This document shows positions 44,220 through 53,564 of a DNA stretch of 64,000 nucleotides, in pieces; position 1 is the first letter of the stretch, and each line of letters begins with the position of its first letter. The position numbers and the translations under genes were made by a program. The notes beneath the pieces are model-generated. The model was given only the letters and a program-made list of their open reading frames with translations, had not been told where the DNA came from and made no database searches. Source of the stretch: Balanoglossus misakiensis (Eukaryota > Hemichordata); NCBI GenBank assembly GCA_040954595.2, contig JBECUI020000039.1, positions 1 through 64,000 of the forward strand. The letters run 5' to 3'.

Positions 44220-45463
44220 ATTCGATCAATTTTTACAAGCACATCTGCTGCCTCTTGTAGGGTAGAATACTCTTTCATTGCAACCATTGCTACACAAAGA
44301 TTCCCTACCAGATCGGCTTCATACACTGCAGGAACCTGTATGGCTTCCCTAATACAGCTACATTTATATTGTACCCAATCAGTATTGCGGCAATCTCCCC
44401 CACATAGGCGGATGGGACCATTAACATGATATCCGTTGCTGCTCAATCGATCCAGTACAACCCTGACCGACGAGGCCAAATGATACAACATTGATGCGAT
44501 CCGTTTCTTTTTTTCTTCGATGCTATACCCTCCCAACATCTCCACTAGTGTTTCATAATGGGAATGCGTATTGCCGCTTACCATAGATGTTTCTTCTGCT
44601 GTCAGTGCACCAGGCTCGGTTGTGTATTGCACATCGTGCTGCTTTGCAAGCAAAAACAACTGTTGCAAGATCCGACCGCTCCACGGCCGAAGAGATGCCA
44701 GAGTATAGACACCTTCTACGATATGTGGAAGTGTGCCTTCAATGGGTTCAGAAATACAATAATTAATACCCTCAGAAGTTCCGCACCTATCACAAAGCTG
44801 ACCGGAGCGTAAGGTATTTGTTCCCACCATGCTCATAAGATAATCGACTCCTGAGCAAATAATAGGAATGCCCTGCGGCAATGAAAAGTTTTCAGCTGCC
44901 TTTTGCGAAGTTTTTCCAATAATTTCACAGACACCGGCGGATCGAGGGAAGAGGTTCGGAGATACACCATATGCTACCATGCCCGATTGATGCCAAACAT
45001 ACGGACGATAGGACTCACTGGGCACAATATGAACGGGATCAGCCCCCAGTACATGGGCAATATACTCAGGAAGAGGAAGAAATGTAGCTAACTCTGCATC
45101 TAATGCTTTCTGTACAATCCAGGCGGCTTTGGGCAAATAGTACGAAGGTTCTCCTGCCCGACGAATTTCACGATTATCGTACCAGGGCAAGATGGGAGAA
45201 ATGACCTGCCCACTTTTATCCAGAGGAATAAGAGTGGGACCCTGACCACTGACAACAATACAGTCTATCCGGTATCTGCCTGCAAACTGACGAAGAAGTT
45301 TTCGTAAAGGATCGAGCCACATAGAAGCTGTCCAATTGGCAGGCAAGTTTTCATACGGAACGAGAACATGGTCGATAATGTTACATGCATCTCCCTGAAA
45401 TGTAAAAAGACCAGCCTTGAGACGGTATGTGCCAATATCAAGGCAGAGAATACAGTTTTGCAT
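44207..45463 (-). CDS. FGGY-family carbohydrate kinase
   Basis: The 418-residue protein has the N-terminal phosphate loop LCLDIGTYRLKAGLF, a VVSGQGPTLIPLD segment near the catalytic region, ILPWYDNRE, the middle metal/sugar motif SGVDYLMSMVGTN and the C-terminal IRLCGGDCRNTDWVQ. It is shorter than glycerol or xylulose kinases (about 500), so the C-terminal half may be reduced. The sugar is unknown. It lies at the 3' end of the long minus-strand ribosomal run, 39 nt after the comM-like gene. Confidence 0.85.
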   Translation of the reverse strand: MQNCILCLDIGTYRLKAGLFTFQGDACNIIDHVLVPYENLPANWTASMWLDPLRKLLRQFAGRYRIDCIVVSGQGPTLIPLDKSGQVISPILPWYDNREIRRAGEPSYYLPKAAWIVQKALDAELATFLPLPEYIAHVLGADPVHIVPSESYRPYVWHQSGMVAYGVSPNLFPRSAGVCEIIGKTSQKAAENFSLPQGIPIICSGVDYLMSMVGTNTLRSGQLCDRCGTSEGINYCISEPIEGTLPHIVEGVYTLASLRPWSGRILQQLFLLAKQHDVQYTTEPGALTAEETSMVSGNTHSHYETLVEMLGGYSIEEKKKRIASMLYHLASSVRVVLDRLSSNGYHVNGPIRLCGGDCRNTDWVQYKCSCIREAIQVPAVYEADLVGNLCVAMVAMKEYSTLQEAADVLVKIDRIYWP

Positions 45464-45502
45464 ACTGAATAATAACGTATTATATGTAGGCAGGCAATGC
45501 TC

Positions 45503-46996
45503 TTATATAAAATTACCCTGTTTCCTAAAAAAAACAGCTTCCTGCAATGCCTCTTCGCTTATCATACTGTTTCCGTCTAAATCGGAAATTGTACGTGCTA
45601 CCAATATGATGGATCGTATTGCACGCTGTGAAACTTCTTTCCGTACATCTTCCAAGACGCTCCTCGCCTTATCTGAGACCGGACAAAATTTTTCTATTTC
45701 TGCCTGTGGAATCCGAGCATTCCAGAAAAAAGAGCTTGCATGGAAACGTGCCTTTTGTGCTTCAACTGCTCTATATACGCTTTTACGCATACCTTGTATG
45801 CCTGCAGGTCCCATGGGTACATTGCAGCGTTTATCCTCCCGCATCTGCAATCGAAGGTCAATTCTATCCAGCATAGCAGCACCAATTTTCCGCCAGTAAC
45901 GAAATATATCTTGTTCGCTACAAAGACAGATCGATTGAGCACTGCCAAAGGCACCACAGGGACAGAGGTTTGCAGTTATTAATAACTGAAAATCAGCAGG
46001 GAACATATATGTTCTTCCTGCACGAACAATATGTACTTGATAGTTCTCCATCGGCTCGCGTAATGCCTGCAAAATTCTCCCACGAAATTCGTTTGCTTCA
46101 TCAAGAAATAAGACACCATAATGCGCTAGCGAAACCTCCCCCGGTAAAACGATCTTCCCACCTCCAACCATTCCTTCCAAAGTTGCAGAATGATGTGGTG
46201 CCCGAAAGACACGCCGAGAAATCAATCCCTGCTTGCCTGCATTGCTATCAATCAATGAATGGATCCTCGTTACTTCAGATGATTCATGAAATGATAACTT
46301 CGGCAAAAGCGATGGCAAGCGCCTGCAAAGCATGCTTTTTCCTATCCCGGGCGGACCACTTAAAAGCAGGCTATGTCGTCCTGCCGCAGCAATTTGCATT
46401 AACCGACAGGCACATTCTTGTCCACTGACATCAGAAAAATCGGGCAAAACAGGACCTGTATCCTGCAAGAGTTCCACTGCTTTGCCAAGACCGTGATGAA
46501 ATTGTGGTGGCTGCAATATTTCTGAAAGCCGAGACAATGTTGCATAATAGCCCGCGCTTTCCGATCTGGCTTCTCTGAGATTGCTTTGCGGAAAGAGAAA
46601 ATAATTTATATTTCTTTTAATGCCACTATTTATGGCCGCCAAAACCGCATGAACAGCACGCACAGTACCATCCAGGCAGAGTTCACCAAGAACCATAAGC
46701 CCAGTAGGCAAAGTCAGGGGCAACTGCCCGCTCTGCTGCAGAATAGCAACTGCAATTGCCAAGTCAAAGGCAACACCGTATTTTTTCAGACCAGCGGGAG
46801 CAAGATTGACAACTATACGTTTTTGTGGATAATGAAATCCGCTATTTCGAATCGCAACCTTAATGCGCTCACGAGACTCACGTATTTCACTACCTGGTAG
46901 CCCAATAATATCAAAGCCGGGAATGCTGTTACGCAAGTCGACTTCAACGGTAACCACAACACCTGCATAGCCCATAACGGAATAACTATAAATCAC
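45503..46996 (-). CDS. comM: YifB/ComM-type Mg-chelatase-like AAA+ ATPase
   Basis: ComM is a branch-migration helicase used in natural transformation, though the family is also widespread in bacteria without known competence. The 497-residue protein begins with a Lon-like domain (SYSVMGYAGVVVTVEVDL, IPGFDIIGLP), followed by the AAA+ core with Walker A SGPPGIGKSMLCRRLP, the segment RRVFRAPHHSATLEGMVGGG, VLFLDEANEF, and the zinc-like Cys patch CPCGAFGSAQSICLC. The start codon is GTG at 46996. Confidence 0.92.
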   Translation of the reverse strand: MIYSYSVMGYAGVVVTVEVDLRNSIPGFDIIGLPGSEIRESRERIKVAIRNSGFHYPQKRIVVNLAPAGLKKYGVAFDLAIAVAILQQSGQLPLTLPTGLMVLGELCLDGTVRAVHAVLAAINSGIKRNINYFLFPQSNLREARSESAGYYATLSRLSEILQPPQFHHGLGKAVELLQDTGPVLPDFSDVSGQECACRLMQIAAAGRHSLLLSGPPGIGKSMLCRRLPSLLPKLSFHESSEVTRIHSLIDSNAGKQGLISRRVFRAPHHSATLEGMVGGGKIVLPGEVSLAHYGVLFLDEANEFRGRILQALREPMENYQVHIVRAGRTYMFPADFQLLITANLCPCGAFGSAQSICLCSEQDIFRYWRKIGAAMLDRIDLRLQMREDKRCNVPMGPAGIQGMRKSVYRAVEAQKARFHASSFFWNARIPQAEIEKFCPVSDKARSVLEDVRKEVSQRAIRSIILVARTISDLDGNSMISEEALQEAVFFRKQGNFI

Positions 46997-47029
46997 TAGT
47001 TATAATACCGCAAGATGGCTAGCAGTGCT

Positions 47030-47479
47030 TCAATTATCCCAACCCGCCTGTATGCGATAGCGTACAAGGCTATCACAGAGATCATTGTAGTAAATATTAC
47101 TATGTCCGGGAATCCAGTTCCATGTAATATTCTGTCCCTGTACAAGTACAAGCAGTTCTTGCCAAAGTTCCTTGTTTTTCACGGGATTTCGGTCAGAAGT
47201 CTTCCAGCCATTCTGCTGCCATGTTTCTGTCCATATAGTAATACCCTTCTGCACATATACCGAATCGGTATTCATTATAACATCCTGTCCAATGTCAAAG
47301 TTTTGAGCAAGGTACTCAAGTGCTCGTATTACTGCTGTGAGTTCCATACGATTATTTGTTGTATCAGGAACATAGCCTGTTACCTTTTTTTCCAGTGACT
47401 CATGCAATAAAACAAAGGCCCAAGCTCCAGATCCAGGATTGTTTCGGCAGCCTCCATCTGTATAAATTGTAATTGGCAT
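47030..47479 (-). CDS. rnhA: Ribonuclease HI
   Basis: RNase HI cuts RNA in RNA-DNA hybrids. All four carboxylates are visible: YTDGGCRNNPG (Asp8), NRMELTAVI (Glu), MNTDSVYV (Asp), and NDLCDSLVR at the C terminus. The handle region WKTSDRNPVKNKELWQEL is also typical. At 149 residues it is normal in length. Its start overlaps the stop of the methyltransferase gene by 1 nt. Confidence 0.95.
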   Translation of the reverse strand: MPITIYTDGGCRNNPGSGAWAFVLLHESLEKKVTGYVPDTTNNRMELTAVIRALEYLAQNFDIGQDVIMNTDSVYVQKGITIWTETWQQNGWKTSDRNPVKNKELWQELLVLVQGQNITWNWIPGHSNIYYNDLCDSLVRYRIQAGWDN

Positions 47480-48108
47480 TATTTCCCCGTAATATAAAAA
47501 CTAATATCATTTGGTAGATAATTGTCGTAGCTCGCTACTTTGTAAGCACGAAGCAACTCAAATATTTTTGTCTTGGAATAGTAAAAGAAAGCCCGCTCTT
47601 GATGCGAAGATTTATCGGAAAGCATATTAACAAAAAATGAGTTTGAAATTTCTAATGTCCTCTGCACACAGCGCATAAGCATAGCATAATTATCCGATAT
47701 GCGAAGATTAAAAACCCCAGATGCAAAAACAATATCAAACCGAAGAGCATCTAGTTCTTGGCTAAAAATATCACCTAAAAACCACTTAAGATCAGGGTAA
47801 CGTAGAGTTGCTTTTCTAATCATAAATGGCAGTATATCAATACCTGTATACTGTATTACACAGCCTTTTTTCTGCAAAAACGCATACAGATCTCCCTCGC
47901 CACAACCCAGATCCAACAAACGCATGCCAGGTTGCAAATAATTCAGTAAAACTTGAAAACGACTTTCTTGGGTAACAGTGCTTTCCCATCCATAGCGTTC
48001 ATGTGCCTGTGGTAATTTCTGAAGAACTTGATAAAAGCGTTTATTCTTCTCCAAGTCGGCTTCGTATTTAGGCAAACCTATTCTAAACCGATGAATAGAA
48101 TTACTCAT
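47479..48108 (-). CDS. Class I SAM-dependent methyltransferase
   Basis: The 209-residue protein has the SAM-binding loop LLDLGCGEGD (64-73), an acidic end of strand 2 at YTGIDILPFM, and a motif-III-like FDIVFASGVFNLR. The substrate is unknown; the first 55 residues form a helical lid. It follows rplQ by 2 nt, so it is co-transcribed with the alpha operon; a role in modifying rRNA or a ribosomal protein is possible, not shown. Confidence 0.8.
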   Translation of the reverse strand: MSNSIHRFRIGLPKYEADLEKNKRFYQVLQKLPQAHERYGWESTVTQESRFQVLLNYLQPGMRLLDLGCGEGDLYAFLQKKGCVIQYTGIDILPFMIRKATLRYPDLKWFLGDIFSQELDALRFDIVFASGVFNLRISDNYAMLMRCVQRTLEISNSFFVNMLSDKSSHQERAFFYYSKTKIFELLRAYKVASYDNYLPNDISFYITGK

Positions 48109-48110
48109 AG

Positions 48111-48638
48111 TTACTCGGTTTTTTCTTTCTCTGTTATAGAATTAGCAGAATTTTCAGTAGATTCCTTTAATGTTTTTTCAGTTTTCGTTTTTTCAGTTTC
48201 CGATTTCGTTTTTTCAGTTTTCGTTTTTTCAGTTTTCGCAGTTTGTTTTCCAGTTTTCTTTGATTTTTCAGGTATCTTTTTTTCAGTTCTCTCAACTAAT
48301 TCAATAAGAACCATCTCGGAGGAGTCAGCCCTTTGACCTAATTTCAGAATGCGTGTATATCCACCAGGTCGTTTAAGAAAACGCGGACCAATAACAGAAA
48401 ACAACTTATCAGCAACGGCTTTATCTTGAATGTCACGTGCAACAAGCCGCCGATTATGAATGGTAGCAGTTCTCGACCGAGTAATCATTTTTTCAGCTAA
48501 AGGACGAAGCACTGTAGCTTTTGCCTTCGTCGTCCGCATACGCTCATAGCGAAAAAGAGAAATCAACATGTTGCGTAACATAGCTTTTCGATGTGCGGGT
48601 TTACGTCCCAATCTATTCAATGCATTCTTATGTCTCAT
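48111..48638 (-). CDS. rplQ: Ribosomal protein L17 with a Lys/Glu/Thr-rich C-terminal tail
   Basis: Residues 1 to about 117 are a normal L17 (HKNALNRLGRKPAHRKAMLR, TTKAKATVLRPLAEKMIT, GGYTRILKLGQRADSSEM). The last 58 residues are a repetitive charged tail built on TEKTK units, which end just before the methyltransferase gene. The core is followed by no stop or frame change, so the tail is part of the gene. Confidence 0.95.
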   Translation of the reverse strand: MRHKNALNRLGRKPAHRKAMLRNMLISLFRYERMRTTKAKATVLRPLAEKMITRSRTATIHNRRLVARDIQDKAVADKLFSVIGPRFLKRPGGYTRILKLGQRADSSEMVLIELVERTEKKIPEKSKKTGKQTAKTEKTKTEKTKSETEKTKTEKTLKESTENSANSITEKEKTE

Positions 48639-48645
48639 TAGGCAC

Positions 48646-49689
48646 TCATTTCTTTTTAGTTTTTTCTTCTGCAGAAAAGAAAAGATTACGGTCTTTCATC
48701 TTTTCTTTAATTTCTACAAGTGATTTCTTCCCAAAATTCTTAATGGTTACTATATCACTTTCTTTCTTTGCAATAAGTTCACCAATTGTCTCAACCCCTT
48801 CGCTCCGTAGACAATTACTCGACCGAACGGATAACTCAAGCTCATCAATACTTGTTTCCTTCAGCTTTTGTAGTTGAAGCAATTCCAAACTATCACCCAA
48901 GGGTTGAACAGGATTGTCTTCATAAAAATTAATAAAAATAGATAAACAATCCTTCAAAAATTTTGCTGCCTCACCAAGAGCAGTCATAGGAGAAATGGTG
49001 CCGTTTGTCCATATCTCCATCTCTATACGATCATAATCGTTTCTTGAACCTACTCTCGTATTAACAATGCTAAAGCGCACTCTCTCAATAGGTGAAAAAA
49101 TTGAATCAAGAAGTATAACTCCAATTGCTTCCGTCTCAGCTCTAAGGTCTGCAGGTACATAACCCCTTCCAAATTCTACCTGCAATTCTATGTCTAATTT
49201 CGCATCTTCCATAAGACTAAAGAGGTAATGTTCAGGGTTAAAAACAACAAGGGTATCCTGCTCTAGTGCAGCGGCAGTTACCTCTTGTTTTCCCTCTAGT
49301 GAAATATTAATCATTGCTTGCTTTTCTTCATCTTTAAGCAGTATTGCAAGCTTTTTTAGATTATTAACAATGTTCACCGTATCATCATAGACTCCGGGAA
49401 TTGATTCAAATTCACTTGATATTGTATGCGCTACCCCATCTTTGTCATAACTTGTAATTTTAACAGCGGTAACTGCATAACCGGAAATAGATGAAATAAG
49501 GGTTCGCCTCAATGCATTCGCTATCGTTGTGCCATACCCACGTTCAAATGGATGAACAATACATTTTCCGTAGGATTCTGATACATCTAATGGCTCGAAA
49601 ACAATATTAGTGGGTAAATAAAATCCTTCCATAAGATATTTTCGTTGCTTCTTCGTATTCGAACCCTGTTGTTTATTGCTTTGATTCAT
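48646..49689 (-). CDS. rpoA: RNA polymerase alpha subunit
   Basis: The 347-residue protein has an extended N terminus (about 18 residues, Gln/Lys/Asn-rich), then the alpha-NTD with HPFERGYGTTIANALRRTLI that drives dimerisation and contacts beta and beta', a linker, and an alpha-CTD (about 262-335) with ELSVRSSNCLRSEGVETIGE and a helix-hairpin-helix that binds UP elements. It lies between rpsK and rplQ with 6-7 nt gaps; rpsD is not in the operon. Confidence 0.97.
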   Translation of the reverse strand: MNQSNKQQGSNTKKQRKYLMEGFYLPTNIVFEPLDVSESYGKCIVHPFERGYGTTIANALRRTLISSISGYAVTAVKITSYDKDGVAHTISSEFESIPGVYDDTVNIVNNLKKLAILLKDEEKQAMINISLEGKQEVTAAALEQDTLVVFNPEHYLFSLMEDAKLDIELQVEFGRGYVPADLRAETEAIGVILLDSIFSPIERVRFSIVNTRVGSRNDYDRIEMEIWTNGTISPMTALGEAAKFLKDCLSIFINFYEDNPVQPLGDSLELLQLQKLKETSIDELELSVRSSNCLRSEGVETIGELIAKKESDIVTIKNFGKKSLVEIKEKMKDRNLFFSAEEKTKKK

Positions 49690-49695
49690 TCAGCC

Positions 49696-50070
49696 TTACC
49701 CTCTCCGCAACTTTCTTGGACGACATCCGTTATGCGGCACTGGAGTAATATCGGTTACCGAGCGTAGTCTTAGCCCACTTTCTACAACCGAGCGAATGGC
49801 AGATTCTCTTCCAATGCCCGGACCTTTAACAAAAACATGAACTTCCTGTAGTCCCTGCTCCATCGATTTTTGTACTGCGGTTTGCACAGTAGTACGTGCT
49901 GCATAAGGAGTAGATTTCTTTGCTCCACGGAAACCCAAAGCACCAGCACTACAATTGCCAATGTTATTGCCCTTCAAATCCGTGACCGTTACAATGGTGT
50001 TGTTAAAGGTTGCCTGAATATAGACACGCCCTTCAACAACATTACGCTTCTCTTTTCTTTTTCGTTTCAT
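49696..50070 (-). CDS. rpsK: Ribosomal protein S11
   Basis: S11 lies on the 30S platform and contacts S7 near the mRNA exit path. The 124-residue protein shows [49 protein letters not shown] and the C-terminal [16 protein letters not shown]. It follows rpsM by 5 nt. Confidence 0.97.
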   Translation of the reverse strand: MKRKRKEKRNVVEGRVYIQATFNNTIVTVTDLKGNNIGNCSAGALGFRGAKKSTPYAARTTVQTAVQKSMEQGLQEVHVFVKGPGIGRESAIRSVVESGLRLRSVTDITPVPHNGCRPRKLRRG

Positions 50071-50075
50071 CTATA

Positions 50076-50447
50076 CTATTTACTTCCCCTCTTGCCGGCA
50101 ACAGTCTTTCGCTTGCCCTTACGGGTTCTTGCATTTGTTCGAGTTCGTTGTCCCCGAACAGGTAATCCCTTCCTGTGCCGCAATCCACGATAACAGCCAA
50201 TATCAAGCAGGCGCTTAATATTCATAGAAATTGTCGTACGCAAACGTCCCTCAACGATGTAGTCGTCTTCGATTAACTTCCGTATTACATTAATCTGATC
50301 ATTTGTTAATTCGTTAATATTGATGTGAGGGTCAACTTCAGCTTTTTTACAAATATCAATGGCTAAACTTCGACCTATGCCAAAAACATAGGTTAAAGCA
50401 ATACATACATGTTTATTCGGTAAATCTATACCAGCAATTCTTGGCAT
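50076..50447 (-). CDS. rpsM: Ribosomal protein S13
   Basis: S13 sits in the 30S head and touches the P-site tRNA through its basic tail. The 123-residue protein has [34 protein letters not shown] and the signature [20 protein letters not shown], with a Lys/Arg tail. Its start overlaps the rpmJ stop as TAATG. Confidence 0.97.
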   Translation of the reverse strand: MPRIAGIDLPNKHVCIALTYVFGIGRSLAIDICKKAEVDPHININELTNDQINVIRKLIEDDYIVEGRLRTTISMNIKRLLDIGCYRGLRHRKGLPVRGQRTRTNARTRKGKRKTVAGKRGSK

Positions 50448-50563
50448 TAACGTTGCCTCTGCTTATGTTTTGGATTTTTCTTACAAATAACACGCACCTG
50501 ACCTTTTCTCCTGATGACCTTACAATGTTCACAAATAGCTTTTACACTTACTCGAACTTTCAT
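50447..50563 (-). CDS. rpmJ: Ribosomal protein L36
   Basis: A 38-residue frame, [20 protein letters not shown] followed by [18 protein letters not shown]. It has the zinc ligands Cys11, Cys14, Cys27 and His33 of the zinc-binding L36 form. It lies between secY and rpsM, its usual place, and its stop overlaps the rpsM start by 1 nt. Confidence 0.95.
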   Translation of the reverse strand: MKVRVSVKAICEHCKVIRRKGQVRVICKKNPKHKQRQR

Positions 50564-50587
50564 AATACATTCTCCTGCAATTTTATG

Positions 50588-51910
50588 CTACAGACTCCGC
50601 GAACGAATTCTACCCTTTTGCGTCAATCCTTCATGATGGTGCATTCGAAGATGCGCTTCAATCTGTGACATAAGATCTAAATCTACTCCTACTAGAATCA
50701 ACAACGAAGTTCCCCCCATAAAAAAAGCAAGCGCAGTTGGAAAATCCAAAAGGCTTTGCAAAAGGGATGGAATGATGGCTATTAATGCCAGAAAGAGTGC
50801 TCCGGGAAGAATTATTCTATTCAAAATTTTTGATAAACTACTTTCAATATTTTCTGAGCGAACGCCTGGAATAGATCCTCCGTTTTCACGTACATTTTTT
50901 GCAATTTCAAAAGGATTAAGCGTTACCTGTGTATAAAAATAGGCAAAAAAGACAATGAGAAGGGTGTACAATATCATATATAAAACACCATCAGGACGTA
51001 GCCACACTGCCATGCGTTGCAACCATGTAACGTTTGGACCTAGTCCCTGCAAAATCTGTAACGGGAAGGTCAACACGGAGGAGGCAAAGATAACCGGGAT
51101 AACTCCCGAAGGGTTAATCTTAAATGGTATATAGGTATTTTGCGACCCATACATCTTTCTACCGACAACTCGTTTCGCGTAGTGCACAGGAATTTTCCGC
51201 TGCCCACGCTGTTCGTATACTACCAATGCAATAACAAGAACAAACATGCCAAAAACAAGTATAACAAAAATCGGATTTAAATCCCCGTTCTGTACACTTC
51301 TAAACAGTTGCCATATTGCAGTAGGCATACGCGCAACAATTCCTGAAAAGATAATAAGCGAGATACCATTACCGATACCACGCTGATTTATCTGTTCCCC
51401 CATCCACATAAGAAAAATGGTCCCCGTTGTAACAGTCAACATCGATACAAGGGTATAGGGCAGACGTGCCATAGTTATGGCATCCGGTATGCTGTCTGCA
51501 TAGACAGTAACTGCAAATGATTGCACAAGGCAAACCAACACCGTGCCATAACGCGTATACTTTTGTATCTTTTTCCGTCCACCTTCTTCTTCGGATATGC
51601 GCTTTAATGCCGGAAAAACAATAACAAGCAACTGCATAATAATGGACATGGAAATATAGGGCATAATGCCCAACATAAAAATAGAAAAGCGAGTAAATGC
51701 ACCCCCGGCAAAGAAATCGAGATAACTGGCAATTGATATACCACCCGCACTTGCTTCCTGTGCCAGGAAATAGGCTTTCAATGCATTAACATTTATGCCT
51801 GGAATAGGTATTGCAGCACCAAGCCGAAAAACCAGAAGAATGCCAAGAGTAAAGAGAATCCGTGCGCGTAATTCGCGCATTTGAAATATTTCACCGATAA
51901 CGTTACGCAT
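50588..51910 (-). CDS. secY: Protein translocase subunit SecY
   Basis: SecY is the channel of the Sec translocon. The 440-residue protein has ten membrane segments, the plug-region sequence GAAIPIPGINV near the N terminus, MGEQINQRGIGNGISLIIF, the RKIPVHYAKRV loop, and GGSIPGVRSE in a cytoplasmic loop. Its start overlaps the rplO stop by 1 nt. adk and map, often found next, are absent; rpmJ follows directly. Confidence 0.97.
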   Translation of the reverse strand: MRNVIGEIFQMRELRARILFTLGILLVFRLGAAIPIPGINVNALKAYFLAQEASAGGISIASYLDFFAGGAFTRFSIFMLGIMPYISMSIIMQLLVIVFPALKRISEEEGGRKKIQKYTRYGTVLVCLVQSFAVTVYADSIPDAITMARLPYTLVSMLTVTTGTIFLMWMGEQINQRGIGNGISLIIFSGIVARMPTAIWQLFRSVQNGDLNPIFVILVFGMFVLVIALVVYEQRGQRKIPVHYAKRVVGRKMYGSQNTYIPFKINPSGVIPVIFASSVLTFPLQILQGLGPNVTWLQRMAVWLRPDGVLYMILYTLLIVFFAYFYTQVTLNPFEIAKNVRENGGSIPGVRSENIESSLSKILNRIILPGALFLALIAIIPSLLQSLLDFPTALAFFMGGTSLLILVGVDLDLMSQIEAHLRMHHHEGLTQKGRIRSRSL

Positions 51911-52467
51911 TATCCCTCATCCTCCAACTCTTCTGTCTTTTGCTTTTTTTTCGGCACTTGTTTTTCTTGCACCTCTTCTGTCGCTTGTGTTGCTTGCACC
52001 TTTTCTGTTGCTTGTGTTGCTTGCGTTTCTTCCTTCGATATATCAGGCAAGCGACACCCTGCAGTAGCTAGTTTTTCCCGTGCAGTAGCAGACATTGCTA
52101 CCCCAGTAATGGTTAAACTCTTATCAATCTCGCCACTGGCAAGAATTTTTGCAGAATCGACAGCACGTTTTACCAACTTTTTCTGCTTGAGTAATTCAAG
52201 AGTTACTTCATCATTTTCCTGAAAAAAGCGTGAAAGATCCGTTAGACTAACAGATCCGACCATCTTACGAAATGGATAATTGGAAAAACCGCGTCTGGCA
52301 ATGCGCCGAAACAAGGGCATCTGTCCGCCCTCAAAGCCTGGCCGAACAGTATTACGTGCCTTCTGTCCTTTGGTTCCACGACCGCTTGTCTTGCCATAAC
52401 CGGAAGATGTGCCCCGTCCAACCCTCTTTCTATCTTTTCTTGCCCCCTTGGGCATAACTATTCTCAT
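51910..52467 (-). CDS. rplO: Ribosomal protein L15 with a C-terminal repeat tail
   Basis: Residues 1 to about 145 are a normal L15: RVGRGTSSGYGKTSGRGTKG, QKARNTVRPGFEGGQMPLFR and GFSNYPFRK. The last 40 residues are a low-complexity tail with two 9-residue units of the QATQATEKV type followed by KKKQKTEELEDEG. Translation is coupled both to rpmD (4-nt overlap) and secY (1-nt overlap). Confidence 0.95.
   Translation of the reverse strand: MRIVMPKGARKDRKRVGRGTSSGYGKTSGRGTKGQKARNTVRPGFEGGQMPLFRRIARRGFSNYPFRKMVGSVSLTDLSRFFQENDEVTLELLKQKKLVKRAVDSAKILASGEIDKSLTITGVAMSATAREKLATAGCRLPDISKEETQATQATEKVQATQATEEVQEKQVPKKKQKTEELEDEG
51970..52023. repeat. Two 27-bp tandem units inside rplO
   Basis: They encode QATQATEKV and QATQATEEV (residues 149-166) and differ by very few bases. 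Confidence 0.75.
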
Positions 52468-52655
52468 ACAATTTCCTCATACTTTACAAGATGGATGACA
52501 TGGCGAACCATGCCCATAATAGCATCATTTGGCGTATGAACAACCTTGCTGTTGATTTTTCTTAAGCCGAGAGCCTTGAGTGTTCTTCGCTGTTTCGGCT
52601 TCTTACCAATAGGACTGCGAATAAGGGTTACACAAATTTGTTTCTTTTTTGCCAT
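52464..52655 (-). CDS. rpmD: Ribosomal protein L30
   Basis: The 63-residue protein has ICVTLIRSPIGKKPKQRRTL and GLRKINSKVVHTPNDAIMGM, the single L30 domain of bacteria. It overlaps rpsE by 1 nt and rplO by 4 nt, so translation of all three is coupled. Confidence 0.95.
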   Translation of the reverse strand: MAKKKQICVTLIRSPIGKKPKQRRTLKALGLRKINSKVVHTPNDAIMGMVRHVIHLVKYEEIV

Positions 52656-53200
52656 TATTTCCCCATAACCTGAGACGTCGGTATGCCACGTCTTGCTGCT
52701 GTTTCTTTCAGAGTAAGCAACTGTTCAATACCATTAAAAGCAGCTTTAAGAACAGTCAAAACATTATGTGAACCGTGCAATTTGCTAAGAATATCATGAA
52801 TGCCTGCAGCTTCCATAACTGCACGGACAGGACCACCGGCAATAACACCGGTTCCTGGTGATGCAGGCAACATGGTAAGGGCTGCACTCTTGTACTTGCC
52901 GATAACCTGATGTGGTATTGTTCGCTGAAACATGCGAACATCAATGAATGTTCGGCGTGCCTTTTCGTTTGCCTTGCGTATGGATTCTGCAACATCATTT
53001 GCTTTGCCGTATCCATAGCCAACCTTGCCTTTACCATCTCCAACAACAACAAGTGCGGTAAAGGAGAAACGCCGCCCACCCTTTACAACCTTTGCAACTC
53101 GATTAAGCTTAATTAATTTTTCAATAAATTCAGGCTCGTCGGGCTTATTATTCTGTCTATTATTCTGCCTACTATTCTGTCTATTATACTTGCTTTCCAT
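52655..53200 (-). CDS. rpsE: Ribosomal protein S5
   Basis: S5 shapes the mRNA entry channel and decoding accuracy. Core motifs are VVKGGRRFSFTALVVVGD, GKVGYGYGKANDV, TMLPASPGTGVIAGGPVRAV and GSHNVLTVLKAAFNGI. The ATG at 53200 is chosen because AGGAAA lies just upstream; the longer frame to 53311 would overlap rplR by nearly 100 bp. The N terminus has a short RQN-N repeat. Confidence 0.96.
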   Translation of the reverse strand: MESKYNRQNSRQNNRQNNKPDEPEFIEKLIKLNRVAKVVKGGRRFSFTALVVVGDGKGKVGYGYGKANDVAESIRKANEKARRTFIDVRMFQRTIPHQVIGKYKSAALTMLPASPGTGVIAGGPVRAVMEAAGIHDILSKLHGSHNVLTVLKAAFNGIEQLLTLKETAARRGIPTSQVMGK

Positions 53201-53216
53201 AATTATTTCCTGCAAT

Positions 53217-53564
53217 CTAAAATTGCATGCCCCCTTTTCGCAGTCCATCCGCAAATGCAGCAACAAGACCGTGATATTTAAAGCCGTTGCAATCATAGAC
53301 AAGACTATCAATGCCTTGTTTTTTTAACTGCTCCGACCAAATATTACCCAGTTTTTCTACATCAGCAATATTTCGTTTTAGTGCAGATAACTTGCCACTC
53401 ATCGTAGCTGCTATAGTACGCGATGCATCGTCGTCTATAAGCTGTGCATAAAAACATTGATGCGAGCGATAGATGCTCAGCCGCGGTCTGGTGGCGGTAC
53501 CGTATATTTTACCGCGGACTCGCCGTTTTCGCCGTAACCGGCGTTTTAATTTATCACTTATCAT
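53217..53564 (-). CDS. rplR: Ribosomal protein L18
   Basis: L18 binds 5S rRNA with L5. The 115-residue protein has the basic N terminus KLKRRLRRKRRVRGKIYG, RPRLSIYRSHQCFYAQLIDD and a C-terminal YDCNGFKYHGLVAAFADGLR. It overlaps rplF by 4 nt. Confidence 0.96.
   Translation of the reverse strand: MISDKLKRRLRRKRRVRGKIYGTATRPRLSIYRSHQCFYAQLIDDDASRTIAATMSGKLSALKRNIADVEKLGNIWSEQLKKQGIDSLVYDCNGFKYHGLVAAFADGLRKGGMQF

Noticed and set aside
52655-53311. S5 with a 37-residue hydrophobic N-terminal extension
   Set aside because: It would overlap rplR by about 95 bp; a ribosome site directly precedes the ATG at 53200.
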